Source: Marinobacter sp. ATCH36 | Lineage (GTDB): Bacteria > Pseudomonadota > Gammaproteobacteria > Pseudomonadales > Oleiphilaceae | Assembly: GCF_023555055.1 (NCBI RefSeq) | Contig: NZ_JAMJPL010000001.1 | Coordinates: 1,426,001-1,490,000 of the forward strand | DNA length: 64,000 bases | Direction of reading: 5' to 3' | Shown here: in pieces, positions 7,975 to 17,275 of the stretch | Layout: every line of letters begins with the position of its first letter | Numbering within the stretch: position 1 is the first letter of the stretch | The notes under the pieces: generated by a model | What the model saw: only the letters and a program-made list of their open reading frames with translations | The model's database searches: none | Told to the model about the DNA's origin: nothing | Position numbers and translations under genes: made by a program

Positions 7975-10900
7975 TCAGACCTTGATGCTCAACAAAGGCT
8001 CCCCAGGAGTAACGGCCTTACCGGGCTCAACATGCAGAGCGCTGATCTCGCCGCTGTGGGTCGCATTGATCTCGAACTCCATCTTCATGGCCTCGACGAT
8101 TACCAACGGATCACCCTCGGATACCGTATCGCCGGTTTTAACCAGACACTTCCAGATGTTACCGGCAATCTCCGCACTCACCAGCTCGCCGAATTTTGCC
8201 AGGTCTGACGCATCCGGTACTGGCGGGGCTTTGGCGAGTTCGTCCAGGGCGGCTGCTTCGCTGTCTTTCCACAGGGCCACTTCCTTCGCATAGGCCGCCT
8301 GCTGGGCTTTGCGGAACTCAGCGATTGAGTCGGCGTTGGCATCAAGAAACGCCTGATGGGATTTCAGGTCGAAGGTTTCTTCCTCGATTTTCACTTCCAG
8401 CTTGCCAGCGCGGAACTGGTCCCGCATTTCGGTCAGCTCGTCTTCAGTGACCGGGTAGTAGCACACCTGGTCGAAGAACCGCAGCAGCCAGGGGGCGCCT
8501 TCGGCGAACTGTTTGTTTTTTAGGTATTTGTTCCAGATGGGCACCGTGCGGCCCACCAGCTGGTAGCCGCCGGGGGAGTCCATGCCGTAGATGCACATGT
8601 AGACGCCGCCAATGCCTACGGTGCCTTCGGCGGTGTAGGTCCGGGCCGGGTTGTATTTGGAGGTGAGCATCCGGTGGTGTGGGTCCAGGGGCACGGCGCA
8701 GGGGGCGCCGAGGTAGACGTCGCCCAGGCCCAGTACCAGGTATCGTGCCGAGAACAGGATATCTCGCACTTCTTCCCGCGTGGGCAGGCCGTTGATGCGT
8801 TGCATGAAGTCAACGTTGTTTGGCAGCCAGGGCGCGGTGTCGCGCACGGACTGGCGGTATTTGTCCACGGCTTCCAGGGTGGCGGTGTCTTCGAAGGCCA
8901 TGGGCAGGTGGATAACCCGGCTGCGGACTTTCAGTTCATCTGTCGGCGGCAGGGTGGCTTCCAGGTCCAGCAGGTATTCCATTAGCGCCTGCTGCGGCAG
9001 GATGCGGGCGTCGTAGCGCAGCTGCAGGGAGCGCACGCCGGGTGACAGCTCCAGCAGGCCAGCGGGCTGTACGTCGGCGATGGCTTCCATCAGCGCATGA
9101 ATGCGCATACGTACGCCCAGGTCCATTACGTTGGGGCCGTATTCCAGCAGGATGTACTGGTCACCGGCCTGGCGGTAAGCCACTTCCGGGCGACCGTCGG
9201 TTTCTTCCAGATGGGCGAGGATAGTGGCGGACAGGCCGTTCAGGGGCGCAAGGTCCGGTGCGACCAGCTTTGGCACCGGTGGCGCCATCAGGCTGTTGAT
9301 GGTCAGTTCCTGGCGTTTGGAAAGTTTGACGGCGGTGTCGTTGTCGATGGCCACAAAACGAATGGTATCGCCGGGTTTGACCTGGCCGACTTTCCACAGC
9401 TCCGCCTTGGCGATGGTGACCGGGCATACGAAGCCGCCCAGGCTGGGGCCATCCTTCGTCAGAATCACGGGCATGTCGCCGGTGAAGTTGATGGAGCCAA
9501 TGGCGTATTCGCAGTCGTGAATGTTGGACGGATGCAGGCCGGCCTCGCCGCCGTCTTCCCGGGTGAATTCCGGCTTGGGGCCGTTCAGGCGGATGCCCAG
9601 GCGGTTGGAGTTGTAGTGCACCTCCCAGTCCTGCTGGAAGAATTTCTCGATGGACTTTTCCGTGAAGAAATCCGGGGCGCCGTGGGGCCCATAGAGCACG
9701 CCGATTTCCCAATGATCGGGGTAGTCCGGGATCAGGTCCGGGTCGGCCGGGGCCGGGTCGTGGGTCGGCGCGGTGGTGGTGCAGGCGGGCAGGCTGATCT
9801 GGCTGATGCCCAGCATGTCACCGGGGCGCAAGGGCCGGCCGCCGTGGCCGCCGAATTGACCCAGCGCGAAGGTGGAACGGCTGCCCAGGTACACCGGCAC
9901 ATCAAATCCGCCGCGCACGGCGAGGTAGGTGCGGCAGCCTTTAATGGCTTTGCCAACGGCGAGCACCTGTCCTGCTTTCACGTGGATAGGCTTCCAGAAT
10001 TCCACCGCCTTGTCGTCCAGGGTGGCTTCGGTGAGTGCACCGGTCAGCGCCACCACGGAATCCTTATGGAACTTCAGGCTGGGGCCGATCAAGGTGGCTT
10101 CCAGGCCGGCTGCTTCCTGGTGGTTGCCGACAATGCGGTTGGCAATGCGGAAAGCGTAATCGTCCATGGGGCCACTGGGCGGAACGCCGATATTCCAGTA
10201 ACCCACGCGGCCGGGATAATCCTGCACGGTGGTGTAAGTGCCGGGTTTCACCACTTCAGCCACCGACGGTTTGAACTCGAAGCTCTCCAGTGCGCGAGTG
10301 GAAACCTTGCCCTCTGCAAAGCTCTGTTGGGCTACCACCTGGCGCAGGTAATCCAGGTTGGTGGCAATGCCCATCAAGCGGGTTTCGCCGAGGGCGGCTT
10401 TCAGTTTCGCCAGGGCATCGGCGCGGTCTTCGCCGTGCACAATCAGCTTGGCGATCATCGGGTCGTAATGAGCGGAAACTTCGCTGCCGTTTTCCACCCA
10501 GGTATCGATGCGCACGTCGTCTTCCGGCCAGTACACATCGGTCAGTTCTCCGGGGGACGGTTGAAAGTCTTTCAGGGGGTCTTCGGCGTAGATGCGCACT
10601 TCCATAGAAGCGCCGTTCAGTTCCGGCACGAAATTGGCCAGATCCGGGCTTTCGCCGGCGGCAATCTTCAGCATCCACTCGATCAGGTCCAGGCCGGTGA
10701 CAGATTCGGTCACCGGGTGCTCAACCTGTAAGCGGGTATTCACTTCCAGGAAGTAGAATTCATCCCGGTCGGCGTCGTAAATGTATTCCACGGTGCCGGC
10801 GGAACGGTAGTTTACCGACTCGCCCAGAGAGACGGCAGCATCCAGCATCTTCTGCCGTGTGGCCGTTGGCAGATTCGGGGCAGGGGTTTCCTCCACCACC

Positions 10901-11607
10901 TTCTGGTTGCGGCGCTGCAGCGAACAGTCCCGCTCGCCCAGGGCGACCACATTGCCCTCGCCGTCGCCAAACATCTGCACTTCCACATGGCGGGCCCGGG
11001 CGATGAAGCGCTCCAGGAACACGCCGCTGTCGTTAAAGAAGCTCTGGCCCTGACGGCGCACGGTTTCAAAAGCATCCCGCAGCTCGGCCTCACTGTTGCA
11101 GCGGGTCAGGCCAATGCCACCACCGCCGGCGGTGCTTTTCAGCATCACCGGGTAGCCCAGTTTATTGGCCGTACTCACCGCTTCATCCAGACTGTCCAGC
11201 AAGCCACTGCCCGGGGCGAGAGGCACGCCAGCTGCTTCCGCCAGTTCCCGCGCCCGGTGCTTCAGGCCGAACTCGCGCATCTGGGTGGGCGTGGGGCCGA
11301 TGAACACGATGCCTTCTGCTTCACAGGCCTCGGCAAAATCGGCGTTTTCAGAAAGGAAACCGTAGCCCGGAATAATGGCCTCAGCGCCGGTCTGTTTGGC
11401 GGCCGCCAGGATCTGGGCCTTGTCGAGATAGGTTTCGCTGGCGCCATTGCCTGTGAGCGCCACCGCCTCGTCGGCGTTTTCAACGTGCAGGCTGTGGCGG
11501 TCTTCATGGGAATACACCGCCACGCTGGCTACGCCCATGGCTTTCAGCGTGCGGATGGTGCGGACGGCGATTTCGCCTCGGTTGGCGATTAGGACTTTGG
11601 TGAACAT
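7975..11607 (-). CDS. uca: Urea carboxylase (biotin-dependent)
   Basis: Carboxylates urea to allophanate using ATP, bicarbonate and biotin. The 1210 residues follow the family order: biotin carboxylase with ATP-grasp (KSTAGGGGIGLTRC ~160; EVNTRLQVEHPVTE ~290), a KipA/AHS2-like part (TVQDYPGRVGYWNIGVPPSG ~480), a KipI/AHS1-like part (~800-1000), and a C-terminal biotinyl domain with the biotin lysine in VEAMKMEF (K~1175). Allophanate hydrolase lies directly upstream in the same direction, separated by 210 bases of REP palindromes. Some homologues prefer guanidine; the adjacent urea transporter favours urea, and no guanidine riboswitch was seen. Confidence 0.93.
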   Translation of the reverse strand: MFTKVLIANRGEIAVRTIRTLKAMGVASVAVYSHEDRHSLHVENADEAVALTGNGASETYLDKAQILAAAKQTGAEAIIPGYGFLSENADFAEACEAEGIVFIGPTPTQMREFGLKHRARELAEAAGVPLAPGSGLLDSLDEAVSTANKLGYPVMLKSTAGGGGIGLTRCNSEAELRDAFETVRRQGQSFFNDSGVFLERFIARARHVEVQMFGDGEGNVVALGERDCSLQRRNQKVVEETPAPNLPTATRQKMLDAAVSLGESVNYRSAGTVEYIYDADRDEFYFLEVNTRLQVEHPVTESVTGLDLIEWMLKIAAGESPDLANFVPELNGASMEVRIYAEDPLKDFQPSPGELTDVYWPEDDVRIDTWVENGSEVSAHYDPMIAKLIVHGEDRADALAKLKAALGETRLMGIATNLDYLRQVVAQQSFAEGKVSTRALESFEFKPSVAEVVKPGTYTTVQDYPGRVGYWNIGVPPSGPMDDYAFRIANRIVGNHQEAAGLEATLIGPSLKFHKDSVVALTGALTEATLDDKAVEFWKPIHVKAGQVLAVGKAIKGCRTYLAVRGGFDVPVYLGSRSTFALGQFGGHGGRPLRPGDMLGISQISLPACTTTAPTHDPAPADPDLIPDYPDHWEIGVLYGPHGAPDFFTEKSIEKFFQQDWEVHYNSNRLGIRLNGPKPEFTREDGGEAGLHPSNIHDCEYAIGSINFTGDMPVILTKDGPSLGGFVCPVTIAKAELWKVGQVKPGDTIRFVAIDNDTAVKLSKRQELTINSLMAPPVPKLVAPDLAPLNGLSATILAHLEETDGRPEVAYRQAGDQYILLEYGPNVMDLGVRMRIHALMEAIADVQPAGLLELSPGVRSLQLRYDARILPQQALMEYLLDLEATLPPTDELKVRSRVIHLPMAFEDTATLEAVDKYRQSVRDTAPWLPNNVDFMQRINGLPTREEVRDILFSARYLVLGLGDVYLGAPCAVPLDPHHRMLTSKYNPARTYTAEGTVGIGGVYMCIYGMDSPGGYQLVGRTVPIWNKYLKNKQFAEGAPWLLRFFDQVCYYPVTEDELTEMRDQFRAGKLEVKIEEETFDLKSHQAFLDANADSIAEFRKAQQAAYAKEVALWKDSEAAALDELAKAPPVPDASDLAKFGELVSAEIAGNIWKCLVKTGDTVSEGDPLVIVEAMKMEFEINATHSGEISALHVEPGKAVTPGEPLLSIKV

Positions 11608-11636
11608 GTTCTTGTGTCTCCTTCAGCTGGAGTTTG

Positions 11637-11852
11637 TGGGGTCAGACCCGCCGGGTCTGACCCCGATGCGCTGACCTTTGCGGCTAACTCCGGGGTCTGC
11701 CCCCGGGGTCTGACCCTGCGGGTCTGACCCCAAAATTTCTGACCAGGCCGCGTCAACTCGAGAACTCGGTTTTGCTCCAGGGTCTGGCCCCGTGGTAGAT
11801 GTAACTCGGTCAATTTTTATGGGGTCAGACCCGCAGGGTCAGACCCCTGCAG
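11637..11852. repeat. Cluster of GGGGTCAGACCC palindromes
   Basis: At least six variants of GGGGTCAGACCC / GGGTCTGACCCC occupy the whole gap between allophanate hydrolase and urea carboxylase, including paired inverted units at 11638-11665 and 11821-11850. It is the densest cluster of this REP-like family in the window. Because the two genes form one pathway, the array is transcribed in their message and would fold into stable hairpins, possibly stabilising or separating the two halves. Confidence 0.85.
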
Positions 11853-13667
11853 ACCGCGAACAAAAGCCCGCCAACCCCCAAACTCAGTCACGTCCCGGGC
11901 CCCCTCAAACCCGTACCCCTCACAAATAAACCCATTAACCCAACGCCCATCCGCCAGTTCGACGTTGCCAATACCCAACGGCGCGGGAATCAGGTCCACA
12001 AACGAGCCAAATGCGGAGGCGGGCATTTCCCAGACTTCCACGATGAGTTCGCGGCCTTCGCCAGAGCCGACGCGTTTCAGGCCGGGTTTGGGCGGTGTGG
12101 TGTTGGGCAGGGCGTATAGCCGGTAGTTGGCAGAGGTGGTGGTCTGCTCCAGCAGAACGGAGCAGCGCTCGGTGAGTTGGGTGTTTAAAGGCATGCCACT
12201 GAGGTGGGCGCCGACCACGGCCACTTGAATCGTGGGCGTGGAAATTTCTGCGCCGGGCGTGTCTTCCGGCCTTGGCTTGTCTGTGGCGCCTAGTGGGGTG
12301 GGGTGGGCATTAAGCCATTGGCAGGCCAAGTGTTGCAGCTCGGTGTCTTTCCAGGCGCCGCTGATCAGGGTCACGCCGAAGGGCAGGCCGTCGTCGCGGA
12401 AACCGGCAGGAATAGCCAGGGCACAGAAATCTGCCAGGTTTACAAAGTTGGTGTAGGTGCCCAACTGGCTGTTGAGGGTGACCGGGTCATTATTGACCGC
12501 TTCAATCGTGGGCGCCGTGGGTGCGGTGGGCACCAGAAGGGCATCCACATCGGCCAGTAGTTCATCAATCTGGCGCAGCAGCTCTTCCTTGCGGTACTGG
12601 GCCTTGAAGGTGTCGGTGGCGCTGAAGTTGCCGGCCTTTTCGATGATGCCTCTCACCACCGGATTCATGTCGTCGCCATGGCTGGCCATGAAGGATTCCA
12701 CCGCAGCGTGGCGTTCCGCCACCCAGGGGCCTTCATAAAGCAGGGCCGCCAGTTCCAGCATCGGGCTGAAATCCAGCGCTACCAGCTCAACATTCTGCTG
12801 CCGCCACAGGCTGATGGCCGTGTTCCAGGCTGCTTCTGCCTGCTGGTCACCAAACCATTGCGGGTGCTCTGGAATGGCCAGGCGTTTCACCGGGCCCGGC
12901 CGCCGAATCGCAGGGCCGTTCAAAGGCAGGGCATAGGGAGCCCTGCGGGAAAACGCATCGTCGGCATCAAACCCAGCCATGGCATCGGCTACCAGCCCGG
13001 CATCGTTCACGGTCAGCGCAAACACGGACACGCAATCCAGGGAGCGGCAGGCCGGCACCACGCCCTGGATGCTGAACAGCCCACGGGTGGGCTTCAGCCC
13101 CACCAGATTGTTCAGCCCGGCAGGCACCCGGCCGGAGCCAGCCGTGTCCGTACCCAATGCAAAAGGCACCAGGCCACGGGCCACCACCGAGGCGGAGCCG
13201 GAGCTGGAACCGCCGCTCACCACTTCCGGCTTGAAGCTGTTCGCTACCGCACCGTGAGGCGAGCGGGTGCCCACCAGCCCGGTGGCGAACTGGTCCAGGT
13301 TGGTCTTGCCGATCAGTACAGCGCCGGCGGCCTTCAGCCGGGCGACGGTGTTGGCGTCCTGTTTCGGTTGGTAGGCGTAGGCAGGGCAACCGGCGGTGGT
13401 CTCAAACCCGGTGGCATCAATGTTGTCCTTCACGGCGAACGGCACGCCGTAAAGCGGTAAACGGCTGATATCGTCACCTACCTTGCTAAGGGAACCCGCC
13501 AGATCGAACAGGGCTGCATGAAGCTGCGTGCTGCTTATTTGTGCAATCCAGGCGTTATCGGTTTTATCCAGGCTGGCGACCAGTTCGCCAAGCAGGTCCT
13601 CGGGCGTAGCGCCCGATTGGTAGGCCTTTTGCCATTCCTCAATGGTCCATCCGAGTGTCGCGGGCAT
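11817..13667 (-). CDS. atzF: Allophanate hydrolase
   Basis: Hydrolyses allophanate to ammonia and CO2, completing ATP-dependent urea amidolysis. The 616-residue protein has an N-terminal amidase-signature domain with the Ser-cisSer-Lys triad (AVKDNID K80; GGSSSGS S154; DTAGSG S178) and the C-terminal allophanate-hydrolase domain (~470-610). It is the first gene of the uca operon and divergent from urtA. The last residues (GLQGSDPAGLTP) are encoded by a REP palindrome, which also supplies the stop codon, so the natural C-terminus was probably slightly different. Confidence 0.93.
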   Translation of the reverse strand: MPATLGWTIEEWQKAYQSGATPEDLLGELVASLDKTDNAWIAQISSTQLHAALFDLAGSLSKVGDDISRLPLYGVPFAVKDNIDATGFETTAGCPAYAYQPKQDANTVARLKAAGAVLIGKTNLDQFATGLVGTRSPHGAVANSFKPEVVSGGSSSGSASVVARGLVPFALGTDTAGSGRVPAGLNNLVGLKPTRGLFSIQGVVPACRSLDCVSVFALTVNDAGLVADAMAGFDADDAFSRRAPYALPLNGPAIRRPGPVKRLAIPEHPQWFGDQQAEAAWNTAISLWRQQNVELVALDFSPMLELAALLYEGPWVAERHAAVESFMASHGDDMNPVVRGIIEKAGNFSATDTFKAQYRKEELLRQIDELLADVDALLVPTAPTAPTIEAVNNDPVTLNSQLGTYTNFVNLADFCALAIPAGFRDDGLPFGVTLISGAWKDTELQHLACQWLNAHPTPLGATDKPRPEDTPGAEISTPTIQVAVVGAHLSGMPLNTQLTERCSVLLEQTTTSANYRLYALPNTTPPKPGLKRVGSGEGRELIVEVWEMPASAFGSFVDLIPAPLGIGNVELADGRWVNGFICEGYGFEGARDVTEFGGWRAFVRGLQGSDPAGLTP

Positions 13668-14018
13668 GGTTCGTCCTCATGTGCGTTGTCAACTTGTATA
13701 CATGAGCAATGGCAATGCCCGTGCCATTCGGCGACCAATAAAAAATAATCAATATAAACAGATAGATAGGATTCTATGTCGAAGAAGTGGACATTTTCAG
13801 TGCGCACCATGGGTGGGCATACGCACCAGAAAAAGGCCGTGAAAGCCGGAATTAACAGGCCCGGGGACACAGGAAAGGCCTGTTCCGGCAGCTTGTATAC
13901 TAGATAAATAGCTGTTTTAACTGGGAATTGATGGAAGCTGGAACGGCAGATGCAATGGGAGGGGTGCGTTTACTCAAAGCGAATGGCACGAACCAACCCG
14001 TAAACAAGGACGCACAAC
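13668..14018. promoter_or_regulatory. Divergent atzF/urtA control region with two CTTGTATAC dyads
   Basis: Two near-identical dyads, CTTGTATACATGAG at 13693-13706 (26 bases from the atzF start) and GCTTGTATACTAG at 13891-13903 (115 bases from the urtA start). The second overlaps a potential -10 box TATACT (13896-13901). The GT-N2-AC core is typical of FadR/GntR-type operators, which fits the GntR gene downstream of uca. The region between is AT-rich with no gene visible. Confidence 0.55.
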
Positions 14019-15320
14019 ATGACCATTAAAAAACACGTGAAACTTGGCCTCTCAGCGCTGGCCCTCTCTGTCTCCCTTAACGCAATGGCCGACGAAGACC
14101 CTATCAAGGTCGGTATCCTTCACTCCCTTTCCGGCACCATGGCGATCAGTGAAACCGTCCTGAAAGACACCGTGGAAATGCTCATTGAAAAGCAGAACGC
14201 CGAAGGTGGTGTTCTGGGTCGTCAGCTTGAAGCGGTTGTTGTAGACCCGGCTTCAGACTGGCCGCTGTTTGCCGAAAAAGCCCGCGAACTGCTGGCCCAG
14301 GAAGAGGTAGACGTTATCTTCGGTAACTGGACATCGGTCTCCCGCAAATCGGTACTGCCGGTAGTGGAAGAACTGAACGGCCTGCTGTTCTACCCGGTTC
14401 AGTACGAGGGTGAAGAGTCCTCCGAGAACGTCTTCTACACCGGTGCCGCGCCCAACCAGCAGGCGATTCCGGCGGTGAACTACCTGATGAACAACATCGG
14501 CGTCGAGCGCTGGGTACTGGCGGGCACCGACTACGTCTACCCACGCACCACCAACAAGATCCTCGAGACCTACCTGATGGATCAGGGCGTGGCCAAAGAA
14601 GACATCATGATCAACTACACGCCGTTTGGTCACTCGGACTGGCAGAACATCGTCTCCGACATCAAGCGCTTCGGCTCCGCCGGCAAGAAAACCGCGGTGG
14701 TCTCCACCATCAACGGCGACGCCAACGTGCCTTTCTACCGCGAGCTGGGCAACCAGGGCATCTCGGCTTCCGACATTCCGGTTGTGGCTTTCTCCGTGGG
14801 TGAGCAGGAGCTTTCCGGCATCGACACCGGCCCGCTGGTGGGCCACCTGGCCGCGTGGAACTACTTCATGAGCGTGGACAGCGATGCCAACTACGACTTC
14901 ATCGACCAGTGGATTGCCCACACCGATGACGAAGAAGCCGTTACCAACGACCCCATGGAAGCCCACTACATCGGCTTCAACATGTACATCGAAGCGGTGA
15001 AGAAAGCCGGCACCACTGACGTGGATGCGGTGAAAGACGCCATCATCGGCGTAACCGTGCCCAATCTGACCGGTGGCTACGCCGCCATGATGCCCAACCA
15101 CCACATCACCAAGCCGGTGCTGATTGGCGAGATCCAGGACAACGGCCAGTTCTCCGTAGTCTGGGAAACCCCGTCCACCGTGGCTGGCGATGCCTGGTCT
15201 GATTACCTGCCGGGTTCACGGGACATGATCGCCGACTGGCGCAAGCCGATGTTCTGCGGAACCTTCAACACCAAAACCGGCAGTTGCGGTGCTTCTGCCG
15301 GTGAAATGGCGGCTGAGTAA
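14019..15320 (+). CDS. urtA: Urea ABC transporter, substrate-binding protein
   Basis: A periplasmic binding protein of the branched-chain amino acid/amide (HAAT) type. It has 433 residues with a cleavable signal peptide (cut after NAMA, ~25) and mature start DEDPIKVGILHSLSGTMA, the classic UrtA opening. Conserved blocks include NAEGGVLGRQLEAVVVDPASD and FYPVQYEGEESS. It captures urea for UrtBC. ATG at 14019 follows AAGGACG. First gene of urtABCDE; a hairpin repeat follows it, which may favour high binding-protein levels over the permease genes. Confidence 0.95.
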   Translation: MTIKKHVKLGLSALALSVSLNAMADEDPIKVGILHSLSGTMAISETVLKDTVEMLIEKQNAEGGVLGRQLEAVVVDPASDWPLFAEKARELLAQEEVDVIFGNWTSVSRKSVLPVVEELNGLLFYPVQYEGEESSENVFYTGAAPNQQAIPAVNYLMNNIGVERWVLAGTDYVYPRTTNKILETYLMDQGVAKEDIMINYTPFGHSDWQNIVSDIKRFGSAGKKTAVVSTINGDANVPFYRELGNQGISASDIPVVAFSVGEQELSGIDTGPLVGHLAAWNYFMSVDSDANYDFIDQWIAHTDDEEAVTNDPMEAHYIGFNMYIEAVKKAGTTDVDAVKDAIIGVTVPNLTGGYAAMMPNHHITKPVLIGEIQDNGQFSVVWETPSTVAGDAWSDYLPGSRDMIADWRKPMFCGTFNTKTGSCGASAGEMAAE

Positions 15321-15340
15321 TACCTTTTACCAAGGAGTAG

Positions 15341-15450
15341 GAACCTAGGCGGGCACGTCCATTCAGGACACGCCGTGAATACATCCATGTAGGCTCGGAT
15401 GCAGCATCCCTGCTGCATACGGTCCTGAATGGACGTGCCCGCCTACGTTC
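15341..15450. repeat. Constant-loop inverted repeat, copy 3 (between urtA and urtB)
   Basis: Arms 15341-15369 and 15422-15450 are complementary over 29 bases with one mismatch (24 perfect). The 52-base loop matches copies 1 and 2 (ACGCCGTGAA.., GCAGCATCCCTGCTGC), the arms do not. In the urt message it would form a very stable stem-loop after urtA. Confidence 0.85.
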
Positions 15451-15484
15451 ATCCGGTTTAGCAAAAAACAGACAGGACATATTT

Positions 15485-17083
15485 ATGAGCATCATCCGAT
15501 CGCTCACATTGCTGTTTATCGCCCTGATTTCCTTGCTGTCGCTGCCCGCACAGGCGCAGGAGGACGATCCCGGCCGGGAACTGCTGATCAATCTGGCAGA
15601 AGCGCCGGCCAGCAAGGTGGAGGAAGCGCTTGGCGCTATTGTCAGCAGCGGCGACCCCAGAGCCAGGAGCTGGCTTGAAGCCTTTGGCAGCAACCGCCTG
15701 AGCCGGATAAAAGACACCGGTGACGTCGTCGTAGTACTGAACAACCGGGGCCGGGACTGGGAAATCGCCAACCCGCTGACTGGAGAGAACATGGGCGACA
15801 TGTCCCGCCGCGAGCTGGACAGGGTCGCTATCAACAACCGCATACGGGGACAGCTTGAAGGCATAATTGCCATGCTGGACCTGAACGCCGCAGACCCGGA
15901 CGTGCGCGAAGCCTCCGCACAGGACATAATGGGTAAAGTGGACGCCACACTGGTGAAACCACTGGAAGCTCGGCTGGAACTGGAAGAAAACGCAGCGGTG
16001 CGCAACCGCATCGAACAGGCCCTGGCCATTTACCGGGTCAGCGAGGGCGATATAGAAGCCGTGGACATACTCGCCGGCAGCCTTCACCCCCGCGCCCGTG
16101 CTGCCCTGAACAACGCCGTCCGGGGCGATAACCCCGCGCTGGCCGCCAAGGCCAAACAGGCACTCGCCACCATCGAACAGAAACTCAAACTCAACCGCGC
16201 CGCCGAGACCCTGTATTTCGGGTTATCACTGGGCTCGGTACTGGTCCTCGCCGCCATCGGCCTGGCCATCACCTTCGGCGTAATGGGCGTGATCAACATG
16301 GCCCATGGCGAACTGATCATGCTGGGCGCCTACACCACCTGGGGCATGCAGCAACTGTTACCGGGCCAACCCGGGCTGGCACTGATCCTGTCGATTCCAG
16401 CAGGGTTCATGGTGGCCGCCACTGCAGGCATCATCATCGAACGCAGCGTAATTCAGTATCTAAAAGGCCGCCCGCTGGAAACCCTGCTGGCCACCTTCGG
16501 CATCAGCCTGATTCTGCAACAGCTGGTGCGCACCGTGATCTCCCCCCAGAACCGCACTGTGGTCACACCGGAATGGATGAGCGGCTCGCTGGTGGTCAAC
16601 GATGCGCTGTCCCTGACCCTCAACCGCATGTATGTACTGGGCTTCGCTCTGGTTGTCTTCGCGCTGCTGATGCTGATCATGCGCAAGACCCGTCTGGGCC
16701 TGGAAGTGCGCGCCGTTACCCAGAACCGAAAAATGGCCCAGTCCATGGGCATCCGCGCAACACGGGTAGACATCATGACCTTCGCCCTGGGCTCCGGCGT
16801 GGCCGGCCTTGCGGGCGTGGCGCTGTCCCAGCTCACCAACGTCGGCCCAAACCTGGGCCAGAACTACATCATCGATTCCTTCATGGTGGTGGTGTTCGGC
16901 GGCGTCGGTAACCTGTGGGGCACGCTCATCGCCGGGCTGTCGCTGGGCACCATCAACCAGCTGCTGGAACCCTGGGCCGGTGCCGTCCTCGCCAAGATCA
17001 TCGTGTTGGTGTTCATCATCCTGTTTATACAGAAACGGCCAAAGGGGCTCTTCCCCCAGAAAGGCCGGGCTGCGGAGGGTTAG
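15485..17083 (+). CDS. urtB: Urea ABC transporter, permease UrtB (with N-terminal extension)
   Basis: A 532-residue membrane subunit. A signal-like start (to AQA, ~25) precedes a ~200-residue helical, HEAT-like periplasmic/cytosolic extension typical of UrtB, then a LivH-type permease with about eight membrane segments (GVMGVINMAHGELIMLGAY ~265; EVRAVTQNRKMAQSMGI EAA-like loop ~410; FGGVGNLWGTLIAG ~475). Pairs with UrtC. Confidence 0.93.
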   Translation: MSIIRSLTLLFIALISLLSLPAQAQEDDPGRELLINLAEAPASKVEEALGAIVSSGDPRARSWLEAFGSNRLSRIKDTGDVVVVLNNRGRDWEIANPLTGENMGDMSRRELDRVAINNRIRGQLEGIIAMLDLNAADPDVREASAQDIMGKVDATLVKPLEARLELEENAAVRNRIEQALAIYRVSEGDIEAVDILAGSLHPRARAALNNAVRGDNPALAAKAKQALATIEQKLKLNRAAETLYFGLSLGSVLVLAAIGLAITFGVMGVINMAHGELIMLGAYTTWGMQQLLPGQPGLALILSIPAGFMVAATAGIIIERSVIQYLKGRPLETLLATFGISLILQQLVRTVISPQNRTVVTPEWMSGSLVVNDALSLTLNRMYVLGFALVVFALLMLIMRKTRLGLEVRAVTQNRKMAQSMGIRATRVDIMTFALGSGVAGLAGVALSQLTNVGPNLGQNYIIDSFMVVVFGGVGNLWGTLIAGLSLGTINQLLEPWAGAVLAKIIVLVFIILFIQKRPKGLFPQKGRAAEG

Positions 17084-17084
17084 G

Positions 17085-17272
17085 GGTGTCCCGTCTAGCC
17101 AATTCTTTAATCCACTGCGAGGCACAAGTGCCTCGCCCTTCGGGAGCCTCTGAACGCCTTGATAGCAGCGTTGCAGCGCCTCGATTTGGAACCACCAAAC
17201 CTTCGCCACTGCGCCTTGCTCTCAAGGCGTTCAGAGGCTCAGTGAATCAAATAATTAGCAAGAAGGGACACC
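17085..17272. repeat. Large nested hairpin between urtB and urtC
   Basis: Outer arms GGTGTCCC (17085-17092) and GGGACACC (17265-17272) enclose imperfect arms (19 of 24 match), then perfect 19-base arms (GAGCCTCTGAACGCCTTGA ... its complement, ~17144-17162 and 17222-17240). The left side has an extra 26 bases that form their own hairpin (CGAGGCACAAGTGCCTCG, ~17118-17135). The loop differs from the constant-loop family. It occupies almost the whole gap before urtC. Confidence 0.8.
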
Positions 17273-17275
17273 TGT

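Noticed and set aside
9097..10731. Long plus-strand frame of 544 codons
   Set aside because: It is antisense to urea carboxylase, with codon pattern mirrored from the GC-rich gene.
11608..14018. Guanidine-I (ykkC) riboswitch before urea carboxylase or allophanate hydrolase
   Set aside because: The leader regions hold REP palindromes and GntR-like dyads; no sequence matching the conserved riboswitch core was found.
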